56,607 bases of DNA from Porphyromonadaceae bacterium (GCA_007280905.1 QYQM01000147.1:1-56607); one strand, 5' to 3'; counted from the stretch's first letter, positions 27,640-37,044 are shown. Notes: a model not told the origin generated them from the sequence alone. Numbers and translations are program-made.

Positions 27640-29385
27640 ATGAAAAAACTTCATCCCTTTTTACTTGTCTTCTTTTTGAGCCTTGTGCCTTGCCCGGATG
27701 CCCGGAGTCAAACCAAATCCAACCACAAGTATGTGATCAGGATCCGTTCCGATCAGAAGCAAAGCATTGGATCACTTGCGGATATGAACCTCGACTACGT
27801 ATCGGAGCACAAGGGGCAAACCACCGATGCAGTGGTATCAGCAGAAGAACTCGCAGAGATTTCCCTCCGTGGTTTTAAAACAGATATCCTTCCGATGGAT
27901 CCCCCCGGAGTGAATGTTACCCAGTATCCCTCATACGATCAGGTGGTTGATCAGCTGAATTACTATGCTATCACCTACCCGCAGATTGTCAAACTGGATA
28001 CACTCGGATACAGCGAGACCTGGCAGATGATGATTCCCGTTCTGAAGCTTTCGGATCATCCCGAACTCGAAGAGGATGAGCCGGCGATCCTGTTTGACGG
28101 ACTTCATCACGCCAGGGAACCCGTAGGGATGGAGTGCACTCTGACCATCCTGGAACACCTGCTCCGGAATTATGGAAGCGATCCACGGGTCACCAACTGG
28201 GTGAATGATAATGAGATATGGTTTATCCCGATGATCAATCCGGAGGGATACAAATACCTGGTTGATAATAATCTTAGCAGTCCATGGTGGCGAAAGAATT
28301 TACATGATAACAATTCGAACGGTATCATTGACCAGGATTATGACGGGATTGATCTCAACCGGAACTACGACTGGGGTTGGATCACGGGCGGAAGTGGCGA
28401 CCCGGCAAGCTGGGTTTACCGCGGGACTAACCCCTTCTCCGAAAGTGAAACAGAAGCCAAGCGCCAGTGGGCTCTGGTTCAGAAACCAGTGCTTTCCCTC
28501 ACCTATCACTCCTATGGAGAACAAATCCTGTATAGCTGGCTCGATCGGCCATTATCTCCTGATAATAACCTGATTATAGAGATCGCCGACTCCATGTCTG
28601 TCCGCTTGCCACGGACCGGAGGTATCGGTAATTATTCGGTAGATCCCACGGAATGCACTACTGGTTATAGTCAATGCTGGATGTATGGCGAGATGGGTAC
28701 CATCGAATATACTGTCGAAACTGCCAATGAGTTTGTGCCGCCTCTCACCGTTGGGATGCAGGTAGCCGGGGATAATCTCCAGGCCGCACTCTACCTGCTG
28801 GATCGGGTCAGGGGACCGGGCATTACCGGTCACATTTTCGATGGTAAATCGGGATTGCCGGTTTCAGCCCGGATCAAAATCATGCAACTGGCTGATCAAC
28901 TGGTATCGCCCCGCATGAGCGATACCACCTACGGCCGGTATTACCGCCTCTTGCAGCCGGGTACTTATACAGTTCTTATCTCCAAAGTCGGATATGTAAC
29001 ACAGACTATTGAAACCGTGGTAGTTAATGAAAACAAACTAACTGAACTCAATGTGGTGCTCCAGCCGATCGCCTCCGGAATTGAAGAATACTCTACTGAA
29101 CCGGGCCTGTCGGTTTGCACAGGTGCCCGGATTTATCCGAACCCGGCCAATCAGGAAGCAAATGTAGAATTCCAGCTATCAGTGGAATCCCCGGTGACAG
29201 TCAGGCTTATCGACCTGCTGGGCCGTGAAATCCGGACCCTTCATCAGGGCATTTTGCCTCCGGGAAGGCAATTAATCAGATGGAACGGCAAGTCTAATGA
29301 AGGAGCATCCGTAAAACCCGGCCTGTATATCTGTCTGATCGAAACCAAAGGCGGAACATCCAGGCTCAGCCTGATCAAACAATAA
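27640..29385 (+). CDS. T9SS-secreted zinc carboxypeptidase (M14)
   Basis: 581 residues with a signal peptide (about 1-24). The M14 zinc ligands are in GLHHAREPVGME (HxxE, about residue 155) and LTYHSYGEQ (His). The catalytic Glu is in GTIEYTVET (about residue 354). 'DLNRNYDWGW' and 'INPEGYKY' are further M14 hallmarks. A carboxypeptidase-regulatory-like beta domain follows (GHIFDGKSGLPVSARI, about 405-480). The type A T9SS sorting domain is at about 505-581 (YPNPANQE ... KPGLYICLIETKG). It removes C-terminal residues from peptides outside the cell, complementing the DPP7-like enzyme upstream. Part of its signal-peptide coding (about 27677-27692) is identical to the repeat A right arm. A weak -7 box TAGCTTTG is at 27606-27613. 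Confidence 0.92.
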   Translation: MKKLHPFLLVFFLSLVPCPDARSQTKSNHKYVIRIRSDQKQSIGSLADMNLDYVSEHKGQTTDAVVSAEELAEISLRGFKTDILPMDPPGVNVTQYPSYDQVVDQLNYYAITYPQIVKLDTLGYSETWQMMIPVLKLSDHPELEEDEPAILFDGLHHAREPVGMECTLTILEHLLRNYGSDPRVTNWVNDNEIWFIPMINPEGYKYLVDNNLSSPWWRKNLHDNNSNGIIDQDYDGIDLNRNYDWGWITGGSGDPASWVYRGTNPFSESETEAKRQWALVQKPVLSLTYHSYGEQILYSWLDRPLSPDNNLIIEIADSMSVRLPRTGGIGNYSVDPTECTTGYSQCWMYGEMGTIEYTVETANEFVPPLTVGMQVAGDNLQAALYLLDRVRGPGITGHIFDGKSGLPVSARIKIMQLADQLVSPRMSDTTYGRYYRLLQPGTYTVLISKVGYVTQTIETVVVNENKLTELNVVLQPIASGIEEYSTEPGLSVCTGARIYPNPANQEANVEFQLSVESPVTVRLIDLLGREIRTLHQGILPPGRQLIRWNGKSNEGASVKPGLYICLIETKGGTSRLSLIKQ

Positions 29386-29389
29386 GCAC

Positions 29390-30874
29390 ATGAAGAAGAC
29401 TAAGCTGGAGAGGTATTTCGATCAATACCGTAAAAACACGGTGGGCCACAACCTGACCTATTTTTCACCCTATGGCCGTAAACGAATGATCTATGCCGAC
29501 TGGATTGCCAGCGGCAGGCTTTATCAACCGATCGAAGACCGGATGACCAGGGTGATCGGACCCTGGGTGGCCAATACCCACAGCGAGGCCAGCGAATCCG
29601 GGACTTTAATGACCAAGGCTTATCAATATGCCCTGCAGAAAATCAAGAAATCGGTCAACGCAGGTCCGAATGACGTGATACTCACCGCCGGAACAGGGAT
29701 GACTACTGTGGTTAACAAACTGCAACGCATTCTAGGACTTCGCACCTGCGGCCGCCTTTCCGGAAAAGAGTGCCTGGAGCATGCCGAAAAACCGGTGGTC
29801 TTTATCACCCACATGGAGCATCACTCCAATCATATGTCGTGGTACGAATCAAATGTTGATGTAGTCATCCTCGATCCCGACCCAAATCTTCTCATCTCCC
29901 TCGATAATCTGAAGGCCAAGCTCGAGGAGTATAAAGACCGGGCCTTAAAGGTCGGAGCCTTTACAGCCTGTTCCAATGTCACCGGAATCGAGACTCCTTA
30001 TCATCAGATGGCCAAAATCATGCATGAGCATGGCGGGATCTGCTTTATCGATTTTGCCGCTTCAGCACCGTACCTAGAGATCAACATGCATCCAGCTGAC
30101 CCGCTGGAAAAAATCGATGGCATCTATTTTTCCCCGCACAAATTCCTCGGCGGTCCGGGCTCCTCTGGTGTACTGGTTTTTGATGCCTCCCTTTATAACA
30201 GTCAGACCCCGGATAATCCCGGCGGAGGAACAGTCGACTGGACCAATCCCTGGGGTGAGTACAAGTATATCGATGATATCGAACTCCGGGAAGATGGCGG
30301 CACCCCGGGCTTTCTGCAGGCTATGAGGGTAGCATTGGCCATGGAGTTAAAGGAAATTATGGGTATTGATAAAATCCGCGCCCGGGAGCAGGAATTGCTG
30401 GAAATCACTTTCCGCGAGATGTCGAAAATCCCTAATCTCCGCATCCTGGCTGAGAAAGTTAAAGATCGGCTTGGTATTGTATCATTTTATATTGAAGGTA
30501 TTCATTTTAATTTGGTTGTTAAGCTGTTATCCGATCGATACGGCATACAGGTACGCGGCGGCTGTGCCTGTGCGGGCACTTATGGCCACTATCTCCTGAA
30601 TGTTAGCTACGACGATTCTCATAAGATAACCGAACTGATCAGCCATGGTGACCTATCGCTAAAACCGGGCTGGATCAGGCTATCCCTTCATCCTACCATG
30701 ACCACAAAGGAACTGATCGAAACCCTGAAGGCCCTGAAGGAAATCCAGTCTAATTTTAAGGAATGGCAGAAAGATTATATCTATAATAACCACACAAACG
30801 AATTCCGGCATGCATCGGAACCCGAGGATAAAACCGGGTTAATCCGGTCGTGGTTTAACTTTGACAGAAATTAA
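29390..30874 (+). CDS. Class V aminotransferase, cysteine desulfurase-like
   Basis: 494 residues, four bases after the carboxypeptidase stop, so probably co-transcribed. PLP-binding Lys251 lies in [11 protein letters not shown]. '[14 protein letters not shown]' and '[13 protein letters not shown]' are typical of group II (SufS/CsdA) enzymes. The C-terminal '[16 protein letters not shown]' holds two Cys in the region of the catalytic Cys loop. It is longer than SufS (about 410), with an N-terminal extension and a longer C-terminus, so it may be a specialised desulfurase or selenocysteine-lyase-like enzyme. No SufU/IscU partner is adjacent. Its stop overlaps the stop of the cysteine-synthase relic on the other strand. 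Confidence 0.85.
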   Translation: MKKTKLERYFDQYRKNTVGHNLTYFSPYGRKRMIYADWIASGRLYQPIEDRMTRVIGPWVANTHSEASESGTLMTKAYQYALQKIKKSVNAGPNDVILTAGTGMTTVVNKLQRILGLRTCGRLSGKECLEHAEKPVVFITHMEHHSNHMSWYESNVDVVILDPDPNLLISLDNLKAKLEEYKDRALKVGAFTACSNVTGIETPYHQMAKIMHEHGGICFIDFAASAPYLEINMHPADPLEKIDGIYFSPHKFLGGPGSSGVLVFDASLYNSQTPDNPGGGTVDWTNPWGEYKYIDDIELREDGGTPGFLQAMRVALAMELKEIMGIDKIRAREQELLEITFREMSKIPNLRILAEKVKDRLGIVSFYIEGIHFNLVVKLLSDRYGIQVRGGCACAGTYGHYLLNVSYDDSHKITELISHGDLSLKPGWIRLSLHPTMTTKELIETLKALKEIQSNFKEWQKDYIYNNHTNEFRHASEPEDKTGLIRSWFNFDRN

Positions 30875-31436
30875 TGTCTGGCCGGACAACCGGGCAAAGT
30901 ACATTTCGGATGTTCACAAACGTATTCGGCTTCAGCACATTCCGATGGGTCACAACAGAGGTAACAAACCCGTTTAAAGGACCGGAACCCGATCAGCTCA
31001 ACATCAGGAGATAAAAAGCCTTCCTTTACTGGTTCTTCCTTCAGAAGGTCGGTACTCAGATACTTCTTGTTATCATCAGAAAAAGCAATTACAACGACCG
31101 CATCTTCTGACATCTCATTCTGGATTTTCAGGGCCCCGATAAAATTCGCTCCCGAAGAAATGCCAACTCCAAGTCCGATCCCTGCCAGTTTCTGGGCCAT
31201 GATAATACCATCCCCATCATCCACGCAAATGATCGAATCCAGTTGATGCGTTCCGAGCTCATCCAATTGGGCATAAATATAGTAACCGGGTGCCCGAGCG
31301 CACGGCCAATAGCTGAAAACGATATCCCGGTATTGCCGCTGGTGGCTTCGATAATCGGTTTACCCTCTTTTAAAACTCCCATCTCGATAGCAGTCCGTAA
31401 AATATGAAATGCCATACGGCGAAACACAAAAAGCAA
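30871..31436 (-). pseudogene. Cysteine synthase-like (PLP) gene with internal deletion and missing 5' end
   Basis: The first frame (31436 down to about 31245) gives '[16 protein letters not shown]', '[20 protein letters not shown]' and '[13 protein letters not shown]', the SGNTG substrate loop of CysK-type enzymes. The second frame (from about 31245 to 30871) gives '[20 protein letters not shown]', '[14 protein letters not shown]' and '[12 protein letters not shown]', the C-terminal part. Between MSSER and LDSII about 150 residues are missing and the frame changes. The N-terminal 50 to 60 residues with the PLP lysine (SxKDR) are also absent. The tail is Cys-rich ([12 protein letters not shown] ... 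CEHPKC). It cannot make an active enzyme. It is convergent with the desulfurase-like gene, with overlapping stops. Confidence 0.85.
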
Positions 31437-31469
31437 GGAAGATCTGCTCAGGGAAAATCAGCTTTCCTT

Positions 31470-32165
31470 TCAGCCAAGATCAGATAATTTCGATAGTAGT
31501 CGCATATCCACTATTTCCAGCTCCTTCCCTTCCAAACTGATAATATTTTCATTCCGCAACTCGGTCAATAACCGCACCGTATTCTCCTCCGATATCCCGC
31601 TCAGCATTCCCAGATCTTTCCTGGTGATTGGTAAGGTAAATTTTGTACTGCCATAAAATTCCGACAAATAGATCAGACTCTCGGCTACACGGCCCCGTAT
31701 GTTCTTCTGATTCAAGGTGATGATTTTTTTCATGATCATCGAAACCGAGCGGCCGAATGCTTGGTTCAGGTTTAAAAGCAGATCATGATCCTCGAGATAC
31801 AACTCTTTCACAAAATCCAGATCCACCATGCAAACGCGTGAATCTTCGATGGCCATAACCGAGTAGGAATAGTGAACACTCTCGAAAAAAGACAGCAACC
31901 CGATATAGGACGGAGGTTTCATCAGGTAAAGTATAATATTCCGATCGTTGATCCCCTCAATATAAAGTTTGGCCGTTCCGCTCACCAGGTAAATGGCATG
32001 AGTAACCGGGCTCCCCTGCTTGCAGATCTTTTCGTGCCGTTTGAAATTGGCGTGGATTGCCCTGACCTCAGAAAATGACTGACCTGACAGCTTGATGGCA
32101 ACAGATAGATCGCACTTCAGCGGACAATCCTGACAAGATATCTTGCTGGAAACTTTCATCGGCAT
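31470..32165 (-). CDS. Crp/Fnr family transcriptional regulator
   Basis: 231 residues from the ATG at 32165 (MPMKVSSKIS); the next Met is two codons on. A -7 box lies just upstream, so the long frame to 32306 is not used. The N-terminus has CQDCPLKCDL, resembling Fnr-type cysteine clusters, but an Fe-S role needs proof. A cyclic-nucleotide-binding beta-roll fold follows ('QGSPVTHAIYLVSGTAKLYI'), then a winged helix-turn-helix ('LPITRKDLGMLSGISEENTVRLLTEL'). It is likely to respond to redox or a small ligand. It stands between the cysteine-synthase relic and metK, divergent from metK. Confidence 0.87.
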   Translation of the reverse strand: MPMKVSSKISCQDCPLKCDLSVAIKLSGQSFSEVRAIHANFKRHEKICKQGSPVTHAIYLVSGTAKLYIEGINDRNIILYLMKPPSYIGLLSFFESVHYSYSVMAIEDSRVCMVDLDFVKELYLEDHDLLLNLNQAFGRSVSMIMKKIITLNQKNIRGRVAESLIYLSEFYGSTKFTLPITRKDLGMLSGISEENTVRLLTELRNENIISLEGKELEIVDMRLLSKLSDLG

Positions 32166-32174
32166 GTATTTTCT

Positions 32175-32182
32175 CAAATTTA
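32175..32182 (-). promoter_or_regulatory. -7 box TAAATTTG of the Crp/Fnr gene
   Basis: An exact TAnnTTTG match on the minus strand, ending ten bases before the ATG at 32165. The nearest TTG on that strand is 25 bases upstream, so the -33 part is weak. Confidence 0.55.
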
Positions 32183-32360
32183 CCTGATTTATTCCAGGTT
32201 CCGTTGCCAACCCTAATTGTAATTTTGGGGCCTGAAACCGAAAAGTGTCATTTAGCACACTTGGGGGATTGCTGATTATACCTCCGCTCGAATAATTAAT
32301 AACCAATATTACTAGTTAGTAAGTAACCTATTCTAAAAATTTGTGGATCTCTTTGTCCGG

Positions 32361-32392
32361 TTGCTCTGAATATGAAAAAATATTTATATTTA
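32361..32392 (+). promoter_or_regulatory. Probable metK promoter
   Basis: TTG at 32361-32363, a 21-base spacer, then TATATTTA at 32385-32392 (one mismatch to TAnnTTTG). Transcription would start near 32397-32400, leaving a leader of about 145 bases before the metK ATG. Confidence 0.55.
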
Positions 32393-32542
32393 CGGCTGCA
32401 TCAGGAGCCCCGGAAATGGGGGCACCAACCGAGCACAAAAGCCGCGGTGGTCTAGAATGCGGGCCGTCTGGTCAAAAAAATGTTTTCAGACAATCCCGAT
32501 AAACTTGATGCAAAAAGCGTGTTTAACTTAACTTTTTGCACA
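32393..32542 (+). promoter_or_regulatory. Structured metK leader RNA (candidate riboswitch)
   Basis: Possible P1: CGGCT 32393-32397 with GGCCG 32462-32466, although a start near 32397-32400 would remove its 5' strand. P1 encloses a GCCCC/GGGGC hairpin (32407-32411/32419-32423) and an ACCA/TGGT stem (32424-32427/32448-32451). Next comes GTCTG/CAGAC (32466-32470/32487-32491). A perfect 9-bp hairpin, TGCAAAAAG (32509-32517) with CTTTTTGCA (32532-32540), ends two bases before the ATG. That last hairpin could control ribosome access, and the upstream multi-stem part looks like an aptamer. The consensus of the S-box (SAM-I) is not present. CAACC and CCGCGGTGG recall SAM-IV-type text only loosely. 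Pairings were found by eye. Confidence 0.5.
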
Positions 32543-33757
32543 ATGACTAAAGTAAAAACTTTTCTGTTTACGAGTGAATCCGTGAGTGAAGGGCACCCGG
32601 ATAAAGTGGCTGATCAGATTTCAGATGCCCTCGTCGACGCCTATCTGAGCAGCGATCCTAACTCCAGGGTGGCAATCGAAACACTGGTTACTACCGACAG
32701 GGTGGTTCTGGCCGGTGAAGTGGGATCAACCACCCGCGTCGACCATGAAGCGATTGCCCGTAAAGTGATCTGCGGGATCGGATATGATCATCCCGGAATT
32801 GGGTTTGATGGACATGATTGCAAAATCACCAACCTGATCCATGAACAGTCGGACAATATCGCCAAAGCTGTTCTGCGCGAAGATCCGGCCAATCAGGGAG
32901 CCGGTGATCAGGGTCTGATGTTCGGATATGCCTGTACCGGAACCGAAACATTGATGCCGCTGCCTATCGATTTGTCGCACAGACTAATGCGACTCCTTGC
33001 GGAAATTCGTCGCGAGGGCCGCGAAATGACTTATCTCCGCCCCGATGCAAAATCACAGGTCACCATTGAATATGATGATCAGAATAATCCGTTGGCGATC
33101 CACACCATCCTGGTATCCACCCAGCACGATAACATGAATGGCATCGAACGGCCTGATCTGCTGATCGGAAAGGATATTGCACGCGTTCTGATTCCACGCC
33201 TGCTCGATTCCTTGCCCGAGGCAATCCGCTCATTATACACCTCATCCTCGAAACTTCTCGTCAACCCATCCGGGAAATTTGTTACCGGTGGTCCCGATGG
33301 AGATACCGGCCTCACCGGCCGTAAGATCATTGTCGACACCTATGGCGGCTGGGCCCGTCATGGCGGCGGTGCTTTTTCCGGAAAAGATCCTTCGAAGGTT
33401 GACCGCTCCGGAGCGTATGCTGCCCGCTATATCGCCAAAAACCTGGTGGCAGCCGGTTTATCATCTGAGGTTGAAATTCAATTGGCCTACGCGATCGGTC
33501 AGGCTGATCCGGTATCCGTATCGGTCAATACCTTTGGCAAACAGCAAACTGATTTCAAGGCAAATGACCTGGAACAGCTGGTCAGGGAAAACTTCCCGCT
33601 CAGGCCTTATCACATCATCCGTGATCTTGCACTGAAAAATCCAATTTACCAGTCGACCGCCTCATACGGCCACATGGGCCGGACCAGCTATTCCTTCAAC
33701 GGGATCAAGTTTTTCCCTTGGGAAGAGACGAATAAAGCCGACTCACTTCGTTCGTAA
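32543..33757 (+). CDS. metK: S-adenosylmethionine synthetase
   Basis: 404 residues from ATG 32543 (MTKVKTFLFTSESVSEGHPDK); the frame runs up to 32480 only through the leader RNA. The enzyme makes S-adenosylmethionine from methionine and ATP. Signature motifs are SEGHPDKVADQISDA, GAGDQGLMFGYACTGT and GGGAFSGKDPSKVDRSGAY, with the GPDGDTGLTGRK loop. It is intact and typical in length. The cytosolic enzyme forms homodimers or tetramers. The long structured leader suggests feedback control by SAM or a related metabolite. The radical SAM activase in this window depends on its product. Confidence 0.97.
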   Translation: MTKVKTFLFTSESVSEGHPDKVADQISDALVDAYLSSDPNSRVAIETLVTTDRVVLAGEVGSTTRVDHEAIARKVICGIGYDHPGIGFDGHDCKITNLIHEQSDNIAKAVLREDPANQGAGDQGLMFGYACTGTETLMPLPIDLSHRLMRLLAEIRREGREMTYLRPDAKSQVTIEYDDQNNPLAIHTILVSTQHDNMNGIERPDLLIGKDIARVLIPRLLDSLPEAIRSLYTSSSKLLVNPSGKFVTGGPDGDTGLTGRKIIVDTYGGWARHGGGAFSGKDPSKVDRSGAYAARYIAKNLVAAGLSSEVEIQLAYAIGQADPVSVSVNTFGKQQTDFKANDLEQLVRENFPLRPYHIIRDLALKNPIYQSTASYGHMGRTSYSFNGIKFFPWEETNKADSLRS

Positions 33758-33807
33758 TTATGCTCCCTGCGGTCGCTAATTATACACTGCGCGCTTTGGC
33801 CCTTGGC

Positions 33808-33867
33808 ATCCACCTCACCCCCGACCCTTCTCCCGTGCTCGCTCCGCTCACGGGAGAGGGGAGAGTG
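33808..33867 (+). repeat. Dispersed repeat, family C (CTCACCCCC ... ACGGGAGAGGGG)
   Basis: The core hairpin pairs TCTCCCGTG with CACGGGAGA-type sequence around GCTCGCTCCGCT. A nearly identical copy in the same orientation follows the methyltransferase gene at 53259-53317. It lies 50 bases after the metK stop. Confidence 0.8.
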
Positions 33868-33942
33868 TTCACCTGCCTGGCTTGATGTAGCGCGAAGGGG
33901 TCCCCACTTTCGAGGATTGCAATGCCTAGAGGACGACTCATG

Positions 33943-33995
33943 CAATACTTGAATCTTCAACTTCGGAACTCGGAATTCTAAATTCAGATCTCATC
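33943..33995 (+). repeat. Dispersed repeat, family D (ACTTGAATCTT..ACTTCGGAACTCGGAATTC)
   Basis: It shares ACTTGAATCTT and ACTTCGGAACTCGGAATTCT with 36904-36950, and looser GAATTC-rich text with 18970-19005 and 45427-45480. Confidence 0.7.
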
Positions 33996-34006
33996 ATTCA
34001 AACATT

Positions 34007-34351
34007 TCACCCTCCCGACTTCTTGGGTATATATCCCTCAGCAGCAAGTACCTGTACAACCTTATCGCGAAAATCCCCCTGAATGAGGATCTCGCCGTCT
34101 TTGGCGGTTCCGCCGACTCCGCATTTGGTTTTCAATAATTTTCCGAGCGATTCGAGGTCTTCCGTTGAGCCGATAAAACCGGTAACGAGTGTCACTGCTT
34201 TTCCTTTCCGGTTCTTTTTATCGAGCTGAACAATCAGTTTCTGCTGATTAGCAGGGAGGGTATCAGGCTCACGCTGATCTTCCTTATCATATTTAAAATC
34301 GGAATTCGTTGAATAAACAACTCCCAGCCGATCTTTCCAGTCTTTAACCAT
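34007..34351 (-). CDS. SUI1/YciH family translation factor-like protein
   Basis: 114 residues. The eIF1/SUI1 fold is seen from residue about 35: 'QKLIVQLDKKNRKGKAVTLVTGF', then 'LGKLLKTKCGVGGTAKDGEILIQGDFRDKV' and 'LAAEGY'. Bacterial YciH proteins resemble eukaryotic initiation factor eIF1 and can influence start-site fidelity; the exact bacterial role is uncertain. It is a single gene on the minus strand, convergent with metK and divergent from the ABC permease. Confidence 0.92.
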   Translation of the reverse strand: MVKDWKDRLGVVYSTNSDFKYDKEDQREPDTLPANQQKLIVQLDKKNRKGKAVTLVTGFIGSTEDLESLGKLLKTKCGVGGTAKDGEILIQGDFRDKVVQVLAAEGYIPKKSGG

Positions 34352-34455
34352 CGGATTTGATTTATCTGCAAAATAAGTAAAATCGTTAATTGAAAATGAT
34401 CCTGAAATTTGTAACGAATTTCAAATCCTTGCGTTATATATTTAAACCAAACCCG

Positions 34456-36831
34456 ATGTTCTCACTTCAATTGAAACTGGCGCTACGCTATCTGTATCGA
34501 AACCGGTCGTTTACCTTCATCAACCTGATTGGCCTGTCACTAGGTCTGGCGGCATTCATTTATGTTTTGATCCTGGTGAGTCATGAAACACAATTCGATA
34601 ATTTCTATCCGGATAACAAACGGATTTATCGTGTGACCTCAACCCTGGTGAACGGAGATAAACGAATGTCGAGCGGCTTTTGTAATGCTCCGGTTGGTCC
34701 AACTGTTGCAGCGGAGATCCCGGGTATCGAATCCTTTTGCCGGGTATCTGCCGAAAATCAGCAGAAGCTCATAGTCGGATCAGATATGATCACTATCGGA
34801 AGATTCCGCTACGCCGAAATGAATTTCTTTAATTTCTTTGGATTCAAGCTCATCCAGGGCTCTTCAGATCGGGTTCTTAATCAGCCAGGGAGCATCGTTT
34901 TATCACGGTCCGAAGCCATCCGGATATTTGCCTCAAAAAATCCATTGGGACAAGTGGTAAAAACACCGGAAGGGATGGAATTTGTGGTAACCGGTGTGGC
35001 CGAAGATCCACCGTCCAACACCCATCTTATTTTTGATGCTGTGGCCTCCTACCTTACACTCGAAAACCGCCGGGGGATCTATCTGGAATGGGATGGCGGC
35101 TGGACCTTCCTGACCTATCTTCGTTTGAGTCCCGCGATCGATCCTGATAACCTGACAGAAAAGTTTCCGGCATTTCTCGAAGATAAGATCAATAAAAAAT
35201 TCCGGTCGGCCGGCTGGGAAATGTCACTCGGACTTCAGCCAATCCGGGATGTTCACCTGAACAGCCATCTCGATTACGACTGCCCAACGAACCGGAGTAA
35301 GGCAAGCCTTCTGATTATCAGTACTATCGCATTTCTGATCTTGATTCTGGCCATCATCAACTATATCAATCTATCCACCGCCATAGCGTTTACCCGTGTC
35401 AGGGAAACCGGAATGCGGAAAATTATGGGAGCTGCCGGTTCTCAAATCTGGACACAGCTTCTGGCAGAATCCGTTGTCCTGACATTGCTCGCCGGTGCGA
35501 TCTCGATCTTCCTGCTCTTAAGCTTTTGCCCGATGCTGAACCAGTTTACGCGATCGGATTTCGCCTTGAAGGATTCTCCTGTGCTTGTGGCAGTTATTAC
35601 CCTGCTGGCTACCCTCTTCACCGGATTCATATCAGGGGTTGGACCAGCATGGCTGCTCAGCCGGCAAAAAGCAATGGCAGGAATTCAAAATACGATCATG
35701 GGAAGGCGACGAAACTATTTTCGCAACGGCCTCGTGTCGTTCCAGTTCTTCGCAGCTGTGGTGCTGATAGTCACTTTAATGCTGATGCAGAAACAAAATA
35801 GCTTTGTCAACAGTATGGATTTGGGCTTCGAACGGCATTCAATCGGGAGCCTGAATGTCAGTAAAGGATTTGAACTCAAAGATGCTGGCCGGGTAATCGA
35901 TGAACTGAAAAAAATACCCGAAATCGTTGATGTCAGCATATCCAGTGAAATGCCCGGAGCCGGCGTTACTTCTAATGGGTATGGATTGGAAGGCAAGGAG
36001 AATATCGAACTGATCAAGACAATCTATACAGATGAGAATTTCCTTAATTGCTATGGGATCAAACTCATAAAGGGCCGCGATTTCCGGGGGACTACCGGTT
36101 CAGATGCCAGCGGTTTTTTGGTAAATCAGGCTTTAGTGGATTTCGCCGGTTGGACCGATCCCATCGGGAAAAAAATCACCCGAAACCAGGCATTTGAGGT
36201 GATCGGGGTGGTGGATGATTTCCATTTCTCTTCATTGTATGAGCCTGTTGCACCGTTAATTATCTCGGTAAACCCTGCTAGTGACAGTTGGAGCTATTAT
36301 TTCGTAAATATGCGCTTTAATACTACGGATGTTGCCAGTTTACTAAATAAGATCAAGGCAGTTTGGGAAAGAACCATGCCTGAACAATTATTTGAATTTC
36401 AGTTTCTCGATAATTATTTAGCCACCAGTTATCAATCTCTCGGACAAAACCAGAAGATGATCACTCTATTCTCCCTGCTGGCAGTTCTGATCGCTGCCAT
36501 CGGGCTGTTCGGGCTTTCAGCCTTTATCACGGTTAGTCGCCGGAAAGAAATCGGCATTCGTAAGGTCAATGGTGCCACCACTGCACAAATCATGGCACTG
36601 CTGAATTACCGGATGGTTCGCTGGGTGCTCATCGGCTTCGTAATAGCCTGCCCGGTTGCCAGTTACCTTATGAACCTATGGCTCCAAAGCTTTGCCTTTA
36701 AAACAACCATTTCCTGGTGGATCTTTATGGTCTCGGGTGCTTTAGTAGTTCTGGTTGCCGTGGTCACCGTTTCATGGGAATCATTTAAATCGGCCCGGCG
36801 AAACCCGGTGGAGACACTGAGGTATGAATAA
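34456..36831 (+). CDS. ABC transporter permease, FtsX/MacB-like
   Basis: 791 residues from ATG 34456 (MFSLQLKLALRYLYRNRSFT). The frame to 34390 adds 22 residues outside the family pattern. The two-half layout is typical of Bacteroidota FtsX-like permeases. The first transmembrane segment is at about 21-42. Then come a large periplasmic MacB-like domain (about 45-270), three membrane segments (about 280-400), a second periplasmic domain and a C-terminal FtsX domain (LLAVLIAAIGLFGLSAFITV, RRKEIGIRKVNGAT). Such proteins extrude substrates or transmit mechanical force; the substrate is unknown and no ATPase partner is adjacent. ARETGMRK-type and RKEIGIRK coupling motifs are intact in both halves (RVRETGMRKIMGA). 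Confidence 0.9.
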   Translation: MFSLQLKLALRYLYRNRSFTFINLIGLSLGLAAFIYVLILVSHETQFDNFYPDNKRIYRVTSTLVNGDKRMSSGFCNAPVGPTVAAEIPGIESFCRVSAENQQKLIVGSDMITIGRFRYAEMNFFNFFGFKLIQGSSDRVLNQPGSIVLSRSEAIRIFASKNPLGQVVKTPEGMEFVVTGVAEDPPSNTHLIFDAVASYLTLENRRGIYLEWDGGWTFLTYLRLSPAIDPDNLTEKFPAFLEDKINKKFRSAGWEMSLGLQPIRDVHLNSHLDYDCPTNRSKASLLIISTIAFLILILAIINYINLSTAIAFTRVRETGMRKIMGAAGSQIWTQLLAESVVLTLLAGAISIFLLLSFCPMLNQFTRSDFALKDSPVLVAVITLLATLFTGFISGVGPAWLLSRQKAMAGIQNTIMGRRRNYFRNGLVSFQFFAAVVLIVTLMLMQKQNSFVNSMDLGFERHSIGSLNVSKGFELKDAGRVIDELKKIPEIVDVSISSEMPGAGVTSNGYGLEGKENIELIKTIYTDENFLNCYGIKLIKGRDFRGTTGSDASGFLVNQALVDFAGWTDPIGKKITRNQAFEVIGVVDDFHFSSLYEPVAPLIISVNPASDSWSYYFVNMRFNTTDVASLLNKIKAVWERTMPEQLFEFQFLDNYLATSYQSLGQNQKMITLFSLLAVLIAAIGLFGLSAFITVSRRKEIGIRKVNGATTAQIMALLNYRMVRWVLIGFVIACPVASYLMNLWLQSFAFKTTISWWIFMVSGALVVLVAVVTVSWESFKSARRNPVETLRYE

Positions 36832-36834
36832 TGA

Positions 36835-36962
36835 GATTCGAATTCAGAATTTCGAATTCAGAGGTTTGAGATTCAGGTTATCAAGAAGTTGTAAATTTCT
36901 ACTTCATATATACTTGAATCTTTTACTTCGGAACTCGGAATTCTGAATTCGAATCTCAACCT
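36835..36962 (+). repeat. Repeat family D, long copy
   Basis: GATTCGAATTCAGAATTTCG opens just after the permease stop. ACTTGAATCTT and ACTTCGGAACTCGGAATTCT with GAATTCGAATCTCA close it, the latter shared with 33943-33990. The two ends are roughly complementary (GAATTC-rich), so a long hairpin can form. Confidence 0.7.
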
Positions 36963-37044
36963 TCACCACCCCCTGCCATTCTGACCCCATAATTACCCTG
37001 GCAAACAAATTGATGCACCATCTACGGTATTAAAAAGTACGGAC

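Noticed and set aside
32393-32466. Classical S-box (SAM-I) riboswitch
   Set aside because: The AGAGxGGxGGAGGGA-type core and GGCAACC are not present in the right order.
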